Origin: Oscillospiraceae bacterium
Lineage (GTDB): Bacteria > Bacillota > Clostridia > Oscillospirales > Acutalibacteraceae
DNA length: 64,000 bases
Direction of reading: 5' to 3'
NCBI GenBank assembly: GCA_015065425.1
Contig: SVQH01000014.1
Coordinates: 1-64,000 of the forward strand
Below the pieces are notes generated by a model that ran no database searches, was not told where the DNA came from, and saw only the letters and a list, made by a program, of their open reading frames with translations. The number at the start of each line of letters is the position of its first letter. Position 1 is the stretch's first letter. Positions 7,506 to 15,988 of the stretch are shown here, in pieces. Both the position numbers and the translations under genes were made by a program.

Positions 7506-9467
7506 ATGGATAAGTTTGAATTAGTATCACCCTACAAGCCAACAGGTGATCAGCCTGAAGCTATTAAGAAGCTAACAGAAGGCATCCAAAACGGTTTGAA
7601 AGAGCAGGTTTTACTAGGTGTTACGGGTTCTGGCAAGACATTTACTATGGCAAATATTATAGCGAATGTTAATAGGCCTACTCTAGTTTTAGCACACAAC
7701 AAGACCCTAGCAGCCCAGCTCTGTTCCGAATTCAGAGAGTTTTTCCCAAACAATAGTGTCGAGTACTTCGTATCCTATTATGATTATTATCAGCCTGAGG
7801 CATATATTGCATCAACCGACACTTATATAGAGAAGGACTCTGCCATAAATGATGAAATAGACCGTCTGAGGCACTCTGCAACATCTTCTCTTTCGGAACG
7901 CAGGGATGTAATTATTGTTGCAAGTGTTTCGTGTATATATTCTCTCGGAAATCCCATTGATTATAAAAACATGGTTATTTCCCTGAGAACAGGCATGGAA
8001 AAAAGCCGTGATGAGCTGCTTCAAAAGCTTGTTGAGATACAGTATGAAAGAAATGATATAAATTTTATCAGAAATAAATTCAGGGTAAAAGGCGATGTTG
8101 TTGACATTTTCCCTGTATATAACAACGAAAATGCCATTAGAGTTGAATTTTTCGGGGATGAAATTGACAGGATATGTGAAATAAATCCGCTTACGGGGGA
8201 AATAAAAAATTCCTTGTCCCATGTGGCGGTATATCCTGCTTCCCATTATGTTGTTTCTCCCGAAAAACTCTCGGCAGCAGTAAGTGAAATAATGGCTGAG
8301 ATGGAAGCACAGGAGGAGTGGTTCAAGTCTCAGGGAAAGCTTATAGAAGCACAGAGAATAAGACAGCGTACTGAGTATGATATGGAGATGCTTCTTGAAA
8401 CGGGCTTTTGTAAGGGAATTGAAAACTATTCAAGAATAATGTCCGACAGAGAGCCGGGCTCTGCACCGTTTACTCTGCTTGATTTCTTTCCCGATGATTA
8501 TCTTCTTTTTGTTGACGAATCTCATGTCACACTTCCGCAGGTGAGGGGAATGTTCGGCGGGGATAAATCAAGAAAGGACAGTCTTATTGAATTCGGCTTC
8601 CGTCTTCCCTCTGCTTATGATAACAGACCCCTTACCTTCAATGAGTTCTATGAGAAAACAAGACAGAAAATTTTTGTCAGTGCAACTCCGGGAGACCTTG
8701 AAAAAAGTCTCAGTGTTCGCACTGCAGAACAGATAATAAGGCCTACGGGGCTTCTTGACCCCGAAATTGAGGTTCGTCCCGTTGACGGTCAGATTGATGA
8801 CCTCATTGGTGAAATAAATGAAAGGGTGGCAAGAAAGGAAAGAGTTCTTGTTACTACGCTTACCAAAAAAATGGCTGAGAATCTTACGGATTATCTCACT
8901 GATTACGGCATAAAGGTCCGTTATATGCACTATGACATCGACACAATGGAGCGAATGGAGATAATAAGAGATTTAAGGCTCGGTGAGTTTGATGTGCTTG
9001 TAGGTATCAATCTTTTAAGAGAAGGACTTGACCTTCCCGAGGTTTCTCTTGTGGTGATACTCGATGCGGACAAGGAAGGATTTCTTCGATCGGAAACCTC
9101 ACTCATTCAGACTGTGGGCAGAGCCGCAAGAAATGCTGACGGTAAAGTTATAATGTATGCCGATACAGTAACACCTTCCATGGAGAGAGCCATTACGGAA
9201 ACCTACAGACGAAGAGAAAAACAGCAGAAATATAACGAAGAACACGGCATAACTCCGAAAACCATAGTTAAGGGTATAAGAGAGATAATTGAAATATCCA
9301 ATACTCACAAAGCAGCAAGAAAAGCAAACGGCATGAAGCTTTCAAAGAGAGAAAAAGAGATGCTCATAAATCAGCTTACAAAGGAAATGAAAGCAGCCGC
9401 AAAGATACTCGATTTCGAGAATGCCGCATATTTAAGAGACAGAATAAAAGAATTACAGGATAACTGA
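7506..9467 (+). CDS. uvrB: UvrABC excinuclease subunit B
   Basis: 653-residue DNA-damage recognition helicase of nucleotide excision repair, loaded by UvrA and acting with UvrC. It shows Walker [10 protein letters not shown], the beta-hairpin region with [10 protein letters not shown], the helicase motif [11 protein letters not shown], and a C-terminal UVR domain ([16 protein letters not shown]). The ATG at 7506 matches the usual start ([20 protein letters not shown]) and follows AAGGAGG; the open frame extends upstream to 7401 but without family similarity. Eight of the first nine leucine codons are TTA, CTA or TTG, four of them CTA, whereas from about codon 118 onward the gene uses CTT/CTC/CTG like the rest of the chromosome. 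This suggests a mosaic 5' end. uvrA follows after 28 bp. Confidence 0.97.
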   Translation: MDKFELVSPYKPTGDQPEAIKKLTEGIQNGLKEQVLLGVTGSGKTFTMANIIANVNRPTLVLAHNKTLAAQLCSEFREFFPNNSVEYFVSYYDYYQPEAYIASTDTYIEKDSAINDEIDRLRHSATSSLSERRDVIIVASVSCIYSLGNPIDYKNMVISLRTGMEKSRDELLQKLVEIQYERNDINFIRNKFRVKGDVVDIFPVYNNENAIRVEFFGDEIDRICEINPLTGEIKNSLSHVAVYPASHYVVSPEKLSAAVSEIMAEMEAQEEWFKSQGKLIEAQRIRQRTEYDMEMLLETGFCKGIENYSRIMSDREPGSAPFTLLDFFPDDYLLFVDESHVTLPQVRGMFGGDKSRKDSLIEFGFRLPSAYDNRPLTFNEFYEKTRQKIFVSATPGDLEKSLSVRTAEQIIRPTGLLDPEIEVRPVDGQIDDLIGEINERVARKERVLVTTLTKKMAENLTDYLTDYGIKVRYMHYDIDTMERMEIIRDLRLGEFDVLVGINLLREGLDLPEVSLVVILDADKEGFLRSETSLIQTVGRAARNADGKVIMYADTVTPSMERAITETYRRREKQQKYNEEHGITPKTIVKGIREIIEISNTHKAARKANGMKLSKREKEMLINQLTKEMKAAAKILDFENAAYLRDRIKELQDN

Positions 9468-9495
9468 GTTATGATTTGATTGGAGTTTTATATAT

Positions 9496-12315
9496 ATGCA
9501 GAAAAAAATCAGAATAGTAGGTGCAAAAGAACATAATCTTAAGGATGTTTCTTTGGAGATACCTCGTGATAAGCTTGTGGTTTTTACGGGACTTTCAGGC
9601 TCGGGAAAATCTACCCTTGCATTTGATACCATATATGCAGAAGGGCAGAGAAGGTATGTTGAGTCCCTCTCATCCTATGCCCGTCAGTTTCTGGGGCAGA
9701 TGGAAAAGCCCAATGTTGAACTCATAGAAGGACTTTCTCCCGCAATTTCCATAGATCAGAAGACTACCTCAAAAAATCCCCGGTCCACCGTAGGAACGGT
9801 TACTGAAATATATGATTATCTGAGACTTTTATATGCCAGAGCAGGCATTCCTCATTGTCCCGTGTGCGGAAAAGAGATTCGCCCCCAGAGTGTGGATCAG
9901 ATGACAGATAAGGTCATGACACTGCCCGCAGGCAGTAAATTCATGATAATGTCACCTGTTGTAAGAGCAAGAAAGGGCGAGCATGTAAAAATACTTGACG
10001 ATGCGAGAAAAGCAGGTTTCGTAAGAGCAAGAATTGACGGCGAAATGCGTGAGCTTTCCGAAGAAATCAAACTTCAGAAAACAAATAAGCATGTAATTGA
10101 AATAGTTGTTGACCGTCTTGTAATGAAGGAGGGGATAGCCGCCCGAGTTTTCGATTCACTTGAAACAGCTCTTAAACTCAGCGAAGGCATAGTTCTTGTT
10201 TCCGTTGTCGGAGGCGAAGAAATGCTGTTTTCGCAGAATTTTTCCTGTCCCGATCACAATGTGGGAATAGGGGAGCTTAGCCCGAGGCTCTTTTCTTTCA
10301 ATAATCCCTTCGGTGCCTGTCCCAAGTGTGCGGGACTTGGTATCTTCAAAAAGGTTGCCCCCGAGCTCATTATTCCCGATAAGCATCTTTCCATCAATAA
10401 GGGAGCGATAAAGGGCTGCGGCTGGACAAATGAAAAATACGGCACCATTGCCCGTATGTATATGGAGGGTATTGCCAAAAAATACGGATTTTCCATGGAT
10501 GACCCCATAAAAGATATACCTGAAGAAGGTGTAAATGCTATTCTTTATGGTACGGGGGATGAAAAACTGAAGCTTAAGAGAAGCTTTCATGCAGGTACAA
10601 CCGAATATGAAGCTCCCTTTGAAGGCATAGTCAATAATCTTGAACGCCGTTACAGAGAATCAAACAGTGAATGGGCAAGATGGGAAATTGAACTTTTTAT
10701 GTTTGACCATGAATGCCCCGAATGCGGCGGTGCAAGACTTAAAAAGGAAATACTTGCCGTTACCGTTGGCGGCATTAATATCGATGAATTTACCCGTCTT
10801 TCGGTGTCCGATGAAATTAAATTCCTTGACGGACTTGAACTTTCGGAAAGAGATCATCTTATAGCCGACGGAATTATAAAAGAGATACGGTCGAGACTTC
10901 AGTTCCTTGAAAAAGTCGGACTTGATTATCTCACTCTTTCAAGGTCATCAGGTACTTTATCGGGCGGAGAAAGTCAGAGAATCCGCCTTGCAACACAGAT
11001 AGGCTCGGCTCTTACGGGAGTGCTTTATGTGCTTGACGAACCGAGCATCGGACTTCATCAGAGAGACAATGAAAAGCTAATTGAAACGCTTAAAAATCTC
11101 AGAGACCTGGGAAACACTCTCATAGTTGTTGAGCATGATGAAGACACAATGAAAAATGCAGATTTTATTGTCGATATAGGACCCGGGGCAGGTGTGCACG
11201 GCGGTGAGATAGTAGCCGCAGGTACACTTGACGACATTAAAAAATGCCACCGTTCAATAACGGGGCAGTATCTTACGGGAGAAAAGAAAATAGAAGTTCC
11301 CCGTGAGAGAAGAAAAGGCAACGGAAAAACTCTTAAAATTTTCGGTGCCGCACAGAACAATCTTAAAAATATCGATGTAACCTTCCCTCTCGGAAAGTTT
11401 ATTGCAGTGACAGGTGTCTCAGGCTCGGGAAAATCTTCTCTTATCAATGAAATCCTGTACAAGCAGCTTGCAAATGAACTCAACGGTGCCAAAAAATTCC
11501 CGGGTAAAAATGACGGCTTTGAAGGTATTGAAAATCTCGATAAAGTAATAGATATAGACCAGTCTCCCATAGGACGTACTCCGAGGTCAAATCCCGCAAC
11601 ATATACGGGAGCTTTTACGGATATAAGAAAACTGTTTTCGGAGACAACCGATGCAAAAATCAAGGGCTATGCCCCGGGAAGGTTTTCCTTCAATGTCTCA
11701 GGCGGCAGATGTGAAGCCTGTTCCGGTGACGGTATAGTAAAAATTGAAATGCATTTCCTTGCCGATGTATATGTCCCCTGTGAAGTATGTAAGGGTGCAA
11801 GATACAACAGGGAAACTCTTGAAGTCAGATATAAGGGTAAAAATATAAGCGAAGTTCTCGACATGACGGTTGAGGAAGGACTTCACTTTTTTGAAAATCA
11901 GCCTGCAATAAAAAGAAAACTTCAGACTTTATATGATGTGGGACTTGGTTATATAAGTATAGGTCAGCCTGCAACGCAGCTTTCGGGCGGTGAGGCACAG
12001 AGAGTAAAACTTGCAACAGAACTTTCCCGAAGACCCAGCGGCAAGACCATGTATATTCTTGATGAACCCACAACGGGACTGCACACTGCAGATGTTCATA
12101 AGCTCATTGAGGTTCTTGAAAAGCTTGTTGATACGGGTAACACCGTAATTGTCATAGAGCATAATCTTGATGTGATTAAATGTGCCGATCATATCATTGA
12201 CCTTGGCCCCGAAGGCGGCTTCCGCGGCGGCGAAATAGTAGCCGAAGGCACCCCCGAAGAGGTTGCTAAGAATGAAAAGAGCTATACGGGAAAATATATA
12301 AAGCCAATATTATAA
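9496..12315 (+). CDS. uvrA: UvrABC excinuclease subunit A
   Basis: 939-residue dimeric ABC-type ATPase that scans DNA for lesions and delivers UvrB. Two ATPase modules are visible: the first with GLSGSGKST near residue 32 and [15 protein letters not shown], the second with GVSGSGKSS and [16 protein letters not shown]. Zinc-binding cysteine pairs occur as [24 protein letters not shown], and [16 protein letters not shown]. Length is normal for the family. It lies 28 bp after uvrB with its own SD (GGAG), so the two are probably cotranscribed. Confidence 0.97.
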   Translation: MQKKIRIVGAKEHNLKDVSLEIPRDKLVVFTGLSGSGKSTLAFDTIYAEGQRRYVESLSSYARQFLGQMEKPNVELIEGLSPAISIDQKTTSKNPRSTVGTVTEIYDYLRLLYARAGIPHCPVCGKEIRPQSVDQMTDKVMTLPAGSKFMIMSPVVRARKGEHVKILDDARKAGFVRARIDGEMRELSEEIKLQKTNKHVIEIVVDRLVMKEGIAARVFDSLETALKLSEGIVLVSVVGGEEMLFSQNFSCPDHNVGIGELSPRLFSFNNPFGACPKCAGLGIFKKVAPELIIPDKHLSINKGAIKGCGWTNEKYGTIARMYMEGIAKKYGFSMDDPIKDIPEEGVNAILYGTGDEKLKLKRSFHAGTTEYEAPFEGIVNNLERRYRESNSEWARWEIELFMFDHECPECGGARLKKEILAVTVGGINIDEFTRLSVSDEIKFLDGLELSERDHLIADGIIKEIRSRLQFLEKVGLDYLTLSRSSGTLSGGESQRIRLATQIGSALTGVLYVLDEPSIGLHQRDNEKLIETLKNLRDLGNTLIVVEHDEDTMKNADFIVDIGPGAGVHGGEIVAAGTLDDIKKCHRSITGQYLTGEKKIEVPRERRKGNGKTLKIFGAAQNNLKNIDVTFPLGKFIAVTGVSGSGKSSLINEILYKQLANELNGAKKFPGKNDGFEGIENLDKVIDIDQSPIGRTPRSNPATYTGAFTDIRKLFSETTDAKIKGYAPGRFSFNVSGGRCEACSGDGIVKIEMHFLADVYVPCEVCKGARYNRETLEVRYKGKNISEVLDMTVEEGLHFFENQPAIKRKLQTLYDVGLGYISIGQPATQLSGGEAQRVKLATELSRRPSGKTMYILDEPTTGLHTADVHKLIEVLEKLVDTGNTVIVIEHNLDVIKCADHIIDLGPEGGFRGGEIVAEGTPEEVAKNEKSYTGKYIKPIL

Positions 12316-12334
12316 GTCATAATTTATTACCGTT

Positions 12335-12437
12335 TGAAGGGGATGATGACCATGGCAGCATCCCGAATTGCTATGTAAGAATTACAAGCAAATTTTCCGT
12401 AATTCAACAATGTCCCCTTTGACAGTGTGTCATCCCT
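12335..12437 (+). other. Possible structured RNA in the uvrA 3' region
   Basis: Several complementary segments fold on each other: GGGATG/CATCCC around 12340-12366, GAATTAC/GTAATTC around 12374-12404, and an outer pairing of AAGGGGA with TCCCCTT. No U-run follows, so it is not a standard terminator. The only small frame (12 codons) has no coding character. It may be a 3' UTR structure or a decayed palindromic repeat. Confidence 0.3.
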
Positions 12438-12470
12438 AAAAAAATGGTGCGTCCGCACATCGAACGCACC
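12437..12470 (-). terminator. Rho-independent terminator of the beta-lactamase-like gene
   Basis: The stem GGTGCGT/ACGCACC (12446-12470) is followed on the minus strand by seven Ts. It starts 7 bp beyond the stop codon of the leftward gene. Confidence 0.75.
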
Positions 12471-12476
12471 GTTAAA

Positions 12477-14081
12477 TTATGATTTGATTTTTCCTTTATG
12501 TGTGGGTTCTATTATGTTGGGGGCAAATCTGAACAGTGATACTATGCCGTCTGCAAATTTTCCGCCGCCTATCATTTTTTTGAATCCCGGGGCAAGGTTC
12601 ATTGCTATGGAATATACCGAAGGTGTGCTTGACGGACGCATGAGTACTTTCCCGTTGGCTTTGAACTTAAAATCAAGCGTGCGTTTGCCTATGGTTTCAA
12701 TGGGACGGACCTGTAAAACAAGTCTGTCTCCCTCGACCCACAGTCCCGTTGAACAGACTTTATATTCAATTCCTCCGAGTGTCATTGTACCGTAACGGTA
12801 TCTGCCGTCAAGTCCTACGGGAATTGTGTTGTTTTCGTCACCTTCATCCCATGTAAGTGTGCAGTCGGTTTTTTTGAATCTGAAAATAACATTGTCAATA
12901 TTACCTGCTCTGTCCGTAGTCATATATACTACTGCAAGAGGCAACATGCTCATGGGGAAGCCTACTATATTCAGAAGTATTTTCTTTCTGAAGTGAATTG
13001 TTTTTCCTTCAATTATTTCTTCAAGATATGAATCTGTCATTCTGTCGGCTTGTTCAAGAACGGCACTTTTCAGCCTGTCATAAAGACCTTCTTCGGGTGA
13101 AATGTTGCCCTTGTCAAATTCCTCGAAGGCTCTCGGGAAGAACTTCCACAGAAGGTCACGGCAGACCTGTGCTTCTGCCACTGCAGAAGTCACGGCAAGA
13201 ACAGCATCGTAATCCTGAAATACTATTCCGAACTGCGAGAACATCCCGTCTGCTCTGTAGCCGTTAAAGGGAGCACAACGCCAGAGACAGCAGCCGTAAC
13301 CGACCTTTGCATCGCTGTCAAATTCTTCGCTGTTGTCTGCGTGTTTTAAGGGGGCGAATTCTGCCCATTTTTCAGAGAATATACGTGTGTCTCCGAAAAG
13401 CCCCTTGTTCGAGTAGACAAGCATAATTTTTGCAAGGTCTTCCGTTTTCAGATAAAGTCCCCATCCGCCGGCTTCAATTCCTTCACTGTCTGTCTCCCAG
13501 AAGGGATAATCTATTCCCAGTACATCAAAAAGTCGCGGTTTAAGGAAATCTCTGACACACTGTCCCGACACCTTTTTTATAATTGCCGAGAGTATGTATA
13601 TGTTTTCGTTTATATATTTGAATTCTTCTCCCGGCTCATTGTACCACGGTGCTTTGAAAAAATATTCTGCCCAGCTGCCTTTTGTTTTGTCGGCAAATAC
13701 ACTCGGGTCTTTACCGCTTGTCATCGTCAGAAGATGACGGACAAGAAGACGGTTGAGCCTTTCATCTTTGATTTTTTCGGTAATTTCGGGGAAGAAGTCA
13801 CGTACCTTGTCATCAAGTGACAGCAAATTTTCATCTATGGCAATTCCTATGGCTGTCGCTGTTACAGTTTTGCTTATTGAGTACATGGTGTGAGGACGGT
13901 TCGGTGTAAACGGTGCTCTGAAGCATTCAGCAGCCACTTTGCCGTATCTTATTACCATAAATGAATGTATTTCAATGCCTGTGCTTTCAATGGCATCCAT
14001 AAATTCATTTATGACTTTACCGGATACACCCGCTTTCTCGGGAGATGATACTCTCGGAAGTGAAATTGCTGTTTTTTCCAT
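12477..14081 (-). CDS. Class C beta-lactamase-like serine hydrolase
   Basis: 534 residues. The N-terminal two thirds is a beta-lactamase/D-alanyl-D-alanine carboxypeptidase-type domain: SxxK at about 68-71 (YSISKT, Ser nucleophile), then a YxN-type motif (FKYINENIY). No signal peptide is seen, so it is probably cytoplasmic. The C-terminal about 180 residues look like an accessory beta-rich domain common in EstB/AmpC-like esterases. True substrate is unknown; such proteins are often esterases or peptidases rather than antibiotic-resistance enzymes. It is monocistronic, divergent from the pseudouridine synthase, with its own terminator. Confidence 0.8.
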   Translation of the reverse strand: MEKTAISLPRVSSPEKAGVSGKVINEFMDAIESTGIEIHSFMVIRYGKVAAECFRAPFTPNRPHTMYSISKTVTATAIGIAIDENLLSLDDKVRDFFPEITEKIKDERLNRLLVRHLLTMTSGKDPSVFADKTKGSWAEYFFKAPWYNEPGEEFKYINENIYILSAIIKKVSGQCVRDFLKPRLFDVLGIDYPFWETDSEGIEAGGWGLYLKTEDLAKIMLVYSNKGLFGDTRIFSEKWAEFAPLKHADNSEEFDSDAKVGYGCCLWRCAPFNGYRADGMFSQFGIVFQDYDAVLAVTSAVAEAQVCRDLLWKFFPRAFEEFDKGNISPEEGLYDRLKSAVLEQADRMTDSYLEEIIEGKTIHFRKKILLNIVGFPMSMLPLAVVYMTTDRAGNIDNVIFRFKKTDCTLTWDEGDENNTIPVGLDGRYRYGTMTLGGIEYKVCSTGLWVEGDRLVLQVRPIETIGKRTLDFKFKANGKVLMRPSSTPSVYSIAMNLAPGFKKMIGGGKFADGIVSLFRFAPNIIEPTHKGKIKS

Positions 14082-14191
14082 GTTTTACATCACCTTTCCA
14101 CTGTTATGTTTCTATATTAATTCTCAGTTTATACATATTTTATGTCGAATTGTTAAATTTTTGTTTACTCTCTTTGTTTTCAGGAGGTTTT

Positions 14192-15106
14192 ATGTCGAGA
14201 ACCGTTGTTTACACCGTCCCCAAAGAGCTTGACGGAGAAAAGCTTATTGTTTTTTTAAGAGGACACATAAAAATATCTGCAAGACTTTTGCCCAAACTTA
14301 AAAATGACCCCTTGGGACTTCTCAGAAACGGAGAACATATACGTACTGTGGACAGAATTTATGAAGGGGATGTAATTTCAATTTCCTTTCCCGATGAAAA
14401 AGGTATGATTCCTCCCGGAGACAGCAAAGCACTTGATATAGTTTATGAGGATGATGATATTCTTATTATCAATAAGTCCCCGTATATTGCCATGCATCCC
14501 ACTCACAACCATCAGGGAGATACCCTTGCAAATAATATATCTGCATATTTTACAGAAAAAAACAGAGATATCGTTTTCCGTGCCGTGGGAAGACTTGATA
14601 AATGCACTTCGGGGCTTGTTATAATTGCGCTCAATGCCCATGCTGCAAACATTCTTTCAGAAAATGTGGATAAAGAATATCTTGCCCTTGCAGGCGGCTG
14701 TTTCAGGGGCGAGGGAACTATTATTAAGCCTATAATTCGTCCCGACCCCGGAAAAACCTACCGATGGGTAGGAGAGGGCGGTGAATATGCCGTAACTCAC
14801 TGGAAAAGCGAAATGACAGACGGCAGCCGTTCTCTTCTGCGTGTCACTCTTGAAACGGGAAGAACACATCAGATAAGAGTTCATTTTGCCTCTGAGGGTA
14901 CCCCTCTTTTGGGAGATGATATGTACGGCTCAAAGGACAGAAGCCTTGACCGTGCCGCCCTTCACTGTGCGAAACTGAGTTTTTCTCATCCCATTACAAA
15001 AGAAAAACTCACCTTTGAAGCACCTCTGCCCGAGGACATGAACAGGGTAGCAGAGGATATTTGTAGTAAGATTGATAAAGAATTAACGGAATTAATAAAA
15101 GATTAA
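14192..15106 (+). CDS. RluA-family RNA pseudouridine synthase
   Basis: 304 residues. It converts uridine to pseudouridine in rRNA or tRNA. The catalytic Asp lies in AVGRLDKCTSGLV, and the conserved ETGRTHQIRVHFA motif is present. The N-terminal ~80 residues contain an S4-like RNA-binding region. I chose the ATG at 14192 because AGGAGG precedes it; the open frame begins at 14045 inside the upstream region. A second RluA-type enzyme with the same motif lies at 62431. The exact target position cannot be assigned from sequence alone. Confidence 0.88.
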   Translation: MSRTVVYTVPKELDGEKLIVFLRGHIKISARLLPKLKNDPLGLLRNGEHIRTVDRIYEGDVISISFPDEKGMIPPGDSKALDIVYEDDDILIINKSPYIAMHPTHNHQGDTLANNISAYFTEKNRDIVFRAVGRLDKCTSGLVIIALNAHAANILSENVDKEYLALAGGCFRGEGTIIKPIIRPDPGKTYRWVGEGGEYAVTHWKSEMTDGSRSLLRVTLETGRTHQIRVHFASEGTPLLGDDMYGSKDRSLDRAALHCAKLSFSHPITKEKLTFEAPLPEDMNRVAEDICSKIDKELTELIKD

Positions 15107-15142
15107 CACTAATGTTAATAAATTCACAGAAATTGTTCCAAA

Positions 15143-15170
15143 TTGTGAAATATTTTAGTTATACTATAAA
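15143..15170 (+). promoter_or_regulatory. Candidate promoter of the 37-residue protein gene
   Basis: TTGTGA (15143-15148) and TATAAA (15165-15170) are separated by 16 bp, about 30 bp before the start codon. The upstream stop codon lies 36 bp before the -35. Confidence 0.4.
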
Positions 15171-15198
15171 CAGGAAGTAAATTTACGGAGAGATAGAA

Positions 15199-15312
15199 AT
15201 GGCAAAAATTATTATTCCTGTTGTAACTTTCTTAATTACCGCCGGTGCAGCAGGTTTTTTCGGAACAATGATTAAAAAAATCACCCCTGTTTTTGCAACT
15301 GTAAAAAGATAA
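15199..15312 (+). CDS. 37-residue hydrophobic small protein
   Basis: ATG with a nearby SD (GGAGAG), encoding one hydrophobic segment (IIIPVVTFLITAGAAGFF) followed by a basic tail ending TVKR. This matches a single-pass membrane peptide. It has its own promoter candidate and a strong bidirectional terminator 25 bp after the stop, shared with the convergent XRE regulator gene. No family recognised. Size and character are compatible with a small membrane regulator or a type I toxin-like peptide, but no antisense RNA is evident. Confidence 0.55.
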   Translation: MAKIIIPVVTFLITAGAAGFFGTMIKKITPVFATVKR

Positions 15313-15337
15313 AATAAAAAAGAAAAAAAGAAAAAAA

Positions 15338-15377
15338 GACTGCAGTATTACCGTGTTTTTGCATGGTAACTGCAGTC
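15338..15377. terminator. Strong bidirectional terminator
   Basis: A near-perfect stem GACTGCAGTATTACCGTG/CATGGTAACTGCAGTC with a short loop is flanked by an A-rich run on the left and a T-run on the right. It can end both the 37-residue gene and the convergent XRE gene. Confidence 0.9.
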
Positions 15378-15401
15378 ATTTATTTTTTTATTATATTTAA
15401 T

Positions 15402-15638
15402 CTATTTGTTGTATTTTTTGTTTATACCCGGTTCGTCACACCGTCCTGTCAGATAATCGAGACTTACATTGTAATAATCTGCCAGTTTAATTATAAGGTT
15501 TAGAGGAATTTCTCTTTCACCCCGTTCATATTTAGAGTAGAGAGACTGATCGCACATAAGCATTTCTGATATCTTCTTCTGTGTGAGATCATTGTCCTCT
15601 CTCATGTCTTTTATGCGTAATTTCATGTTTTTGTTCAC
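15402..15638 (-). CDS. Small XRE-family transcriptional regulator
   Basis: 78 residues (74 if the ATG at 15624-15626 is used instead of the GTG at 15636-15638). The helix-turn-helix is in LTQKKISEMLMCDQSLYSKY, followed by the typical ERGEREIPLNLIIKLADYYNVSLDYLTG. The best promoter (TCGACA, 18 bp, TATAAT on the minus strand) would start RNA at about 15639, leaving almost no leader and no SD. A perfect 17-bp palindrome 15680-15696 lies just upstream of its -35, and a near copy sits in the promoter of the BspA-like gene at 15989. I infer it binds both and controls itself and the surface protein. Confidence 0.85.
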   Translation of the reverse strand: MNKNMKLRIKDMREDNDLTQKKISEMLMCDQSLYSKYERGEREIPLNLIIKLADYYNVSLDYLTGRCDEPGINKKYNK

Positions 15639-15645
15639 CGTATAA

Positions 15646-15675
15646 ATTATACAATGGAGAAAATATAACTGTCGA
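15646..15675 (-). promoter_or_regulatory. Promoter of the small XRE regulator gene
   Basis: On the minus strand, TCGACA (15670-15675) and TATAAT (15646-15651) are spaced by 18 bp. Predicted start of transcription lies within a few bases of the GTG codon. Confidence 0.5.
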
Positions 15676-15679
15676 TAAA

Positions 15680-15696
15680 TAGGACAATATGTCCTA
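15680..15696. promoter_or_regulatory. Operator 1: TAGGACA-N3-TGTCCTA
   Basis: A perfect 7-bp inverted repeat with a 3-bp spacer, 4 bp upstream of the regulator's -35 hexamer. The second copy is at 15923-15939. Typical size for an XRE dimer site. Confidence 0.65.
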
Positions 15697-15751
15697 AACT
15701 TATTAATTGTATGTATAAATGATTAAAAAATCTTTAATAAATGACGGTGCT

Positions 15752-15875
15752 GTGAAAAAATCATTTCGGGTTTCTCGTTTCAATAAGGCTTATGACCTTA
15801 GCTTCGCTGTCAGGCTTTCTTGATATAGCATTCCCCGAAATATTATTGCAAAACATATTTACTCCAAAAAACTGC
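15752..15875 (+). pseudogene. Fossil of a BspA-like protein signal-peptide region
   Basis: One frame from 15792 reads LSGFLDIAFPEILLQNIFTPK. The intact gene at 15989 reads LSGFVGLELPEIPWTEIFTTK at the matching place. The pattern LSGF-x5-PEI-x4-IFT-x-K is shared, and DNA identity is visible around TCCCCGAAAT. A GTG AAA AAA start-like stretch at 15752 is in a different frame, implying a frameshift. Nothing of the repeat domain remains. This looks like a dead 5' end of a duplicated gene. Confidence 0.5.
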
Positions 15876-15914
15876 AAATTTTTCGATATTTTGTCGCTGT
15901 TTTGTTCTTTTATG

Positions 15915-15943
15915 TTGACAAATAGGACAGATTATCCTAAAAT
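15915..15943 (+). promoter_or_regulatory. Promoter of BspA-like gene 1 with operator 2 filling the spacer
   Basis: TTGACA (15915-15920), a 17-bp spacer and TAAAAT (15938-15943) form a strong sigma-A promoter. TAGGACA-GAT-TATCCTA (15923-15939) occupies the spacer and differs from the operator beside the XRE gene by one base in its arms. A protein bound here would block RNA polymerase, so repression is the likely mode. Confidence 0.7.
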
Positions 15944-15988
15944 CAAATATGGTGTTCTAACCATAGATTTATAAAAAGGAAGGTTATT

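Noticed and set aside
7812..8246. 144-residue minus-strand frame inside uvrB
   Set aside because: Covered by a well-conserved gene on the other strand; composition is that of a shadow.
12350..12380. 12-codon ORF after uvrA
   Set aside because: Too short, no SD, and lies within a folded sequence.
12477..14081. Antibiotic-resistance beta-lactamase
   Set aside because: It has the SxxK/YxN fold motifs but no signal peptide and a long extra domain; most such proteins are esterases or peptidases.
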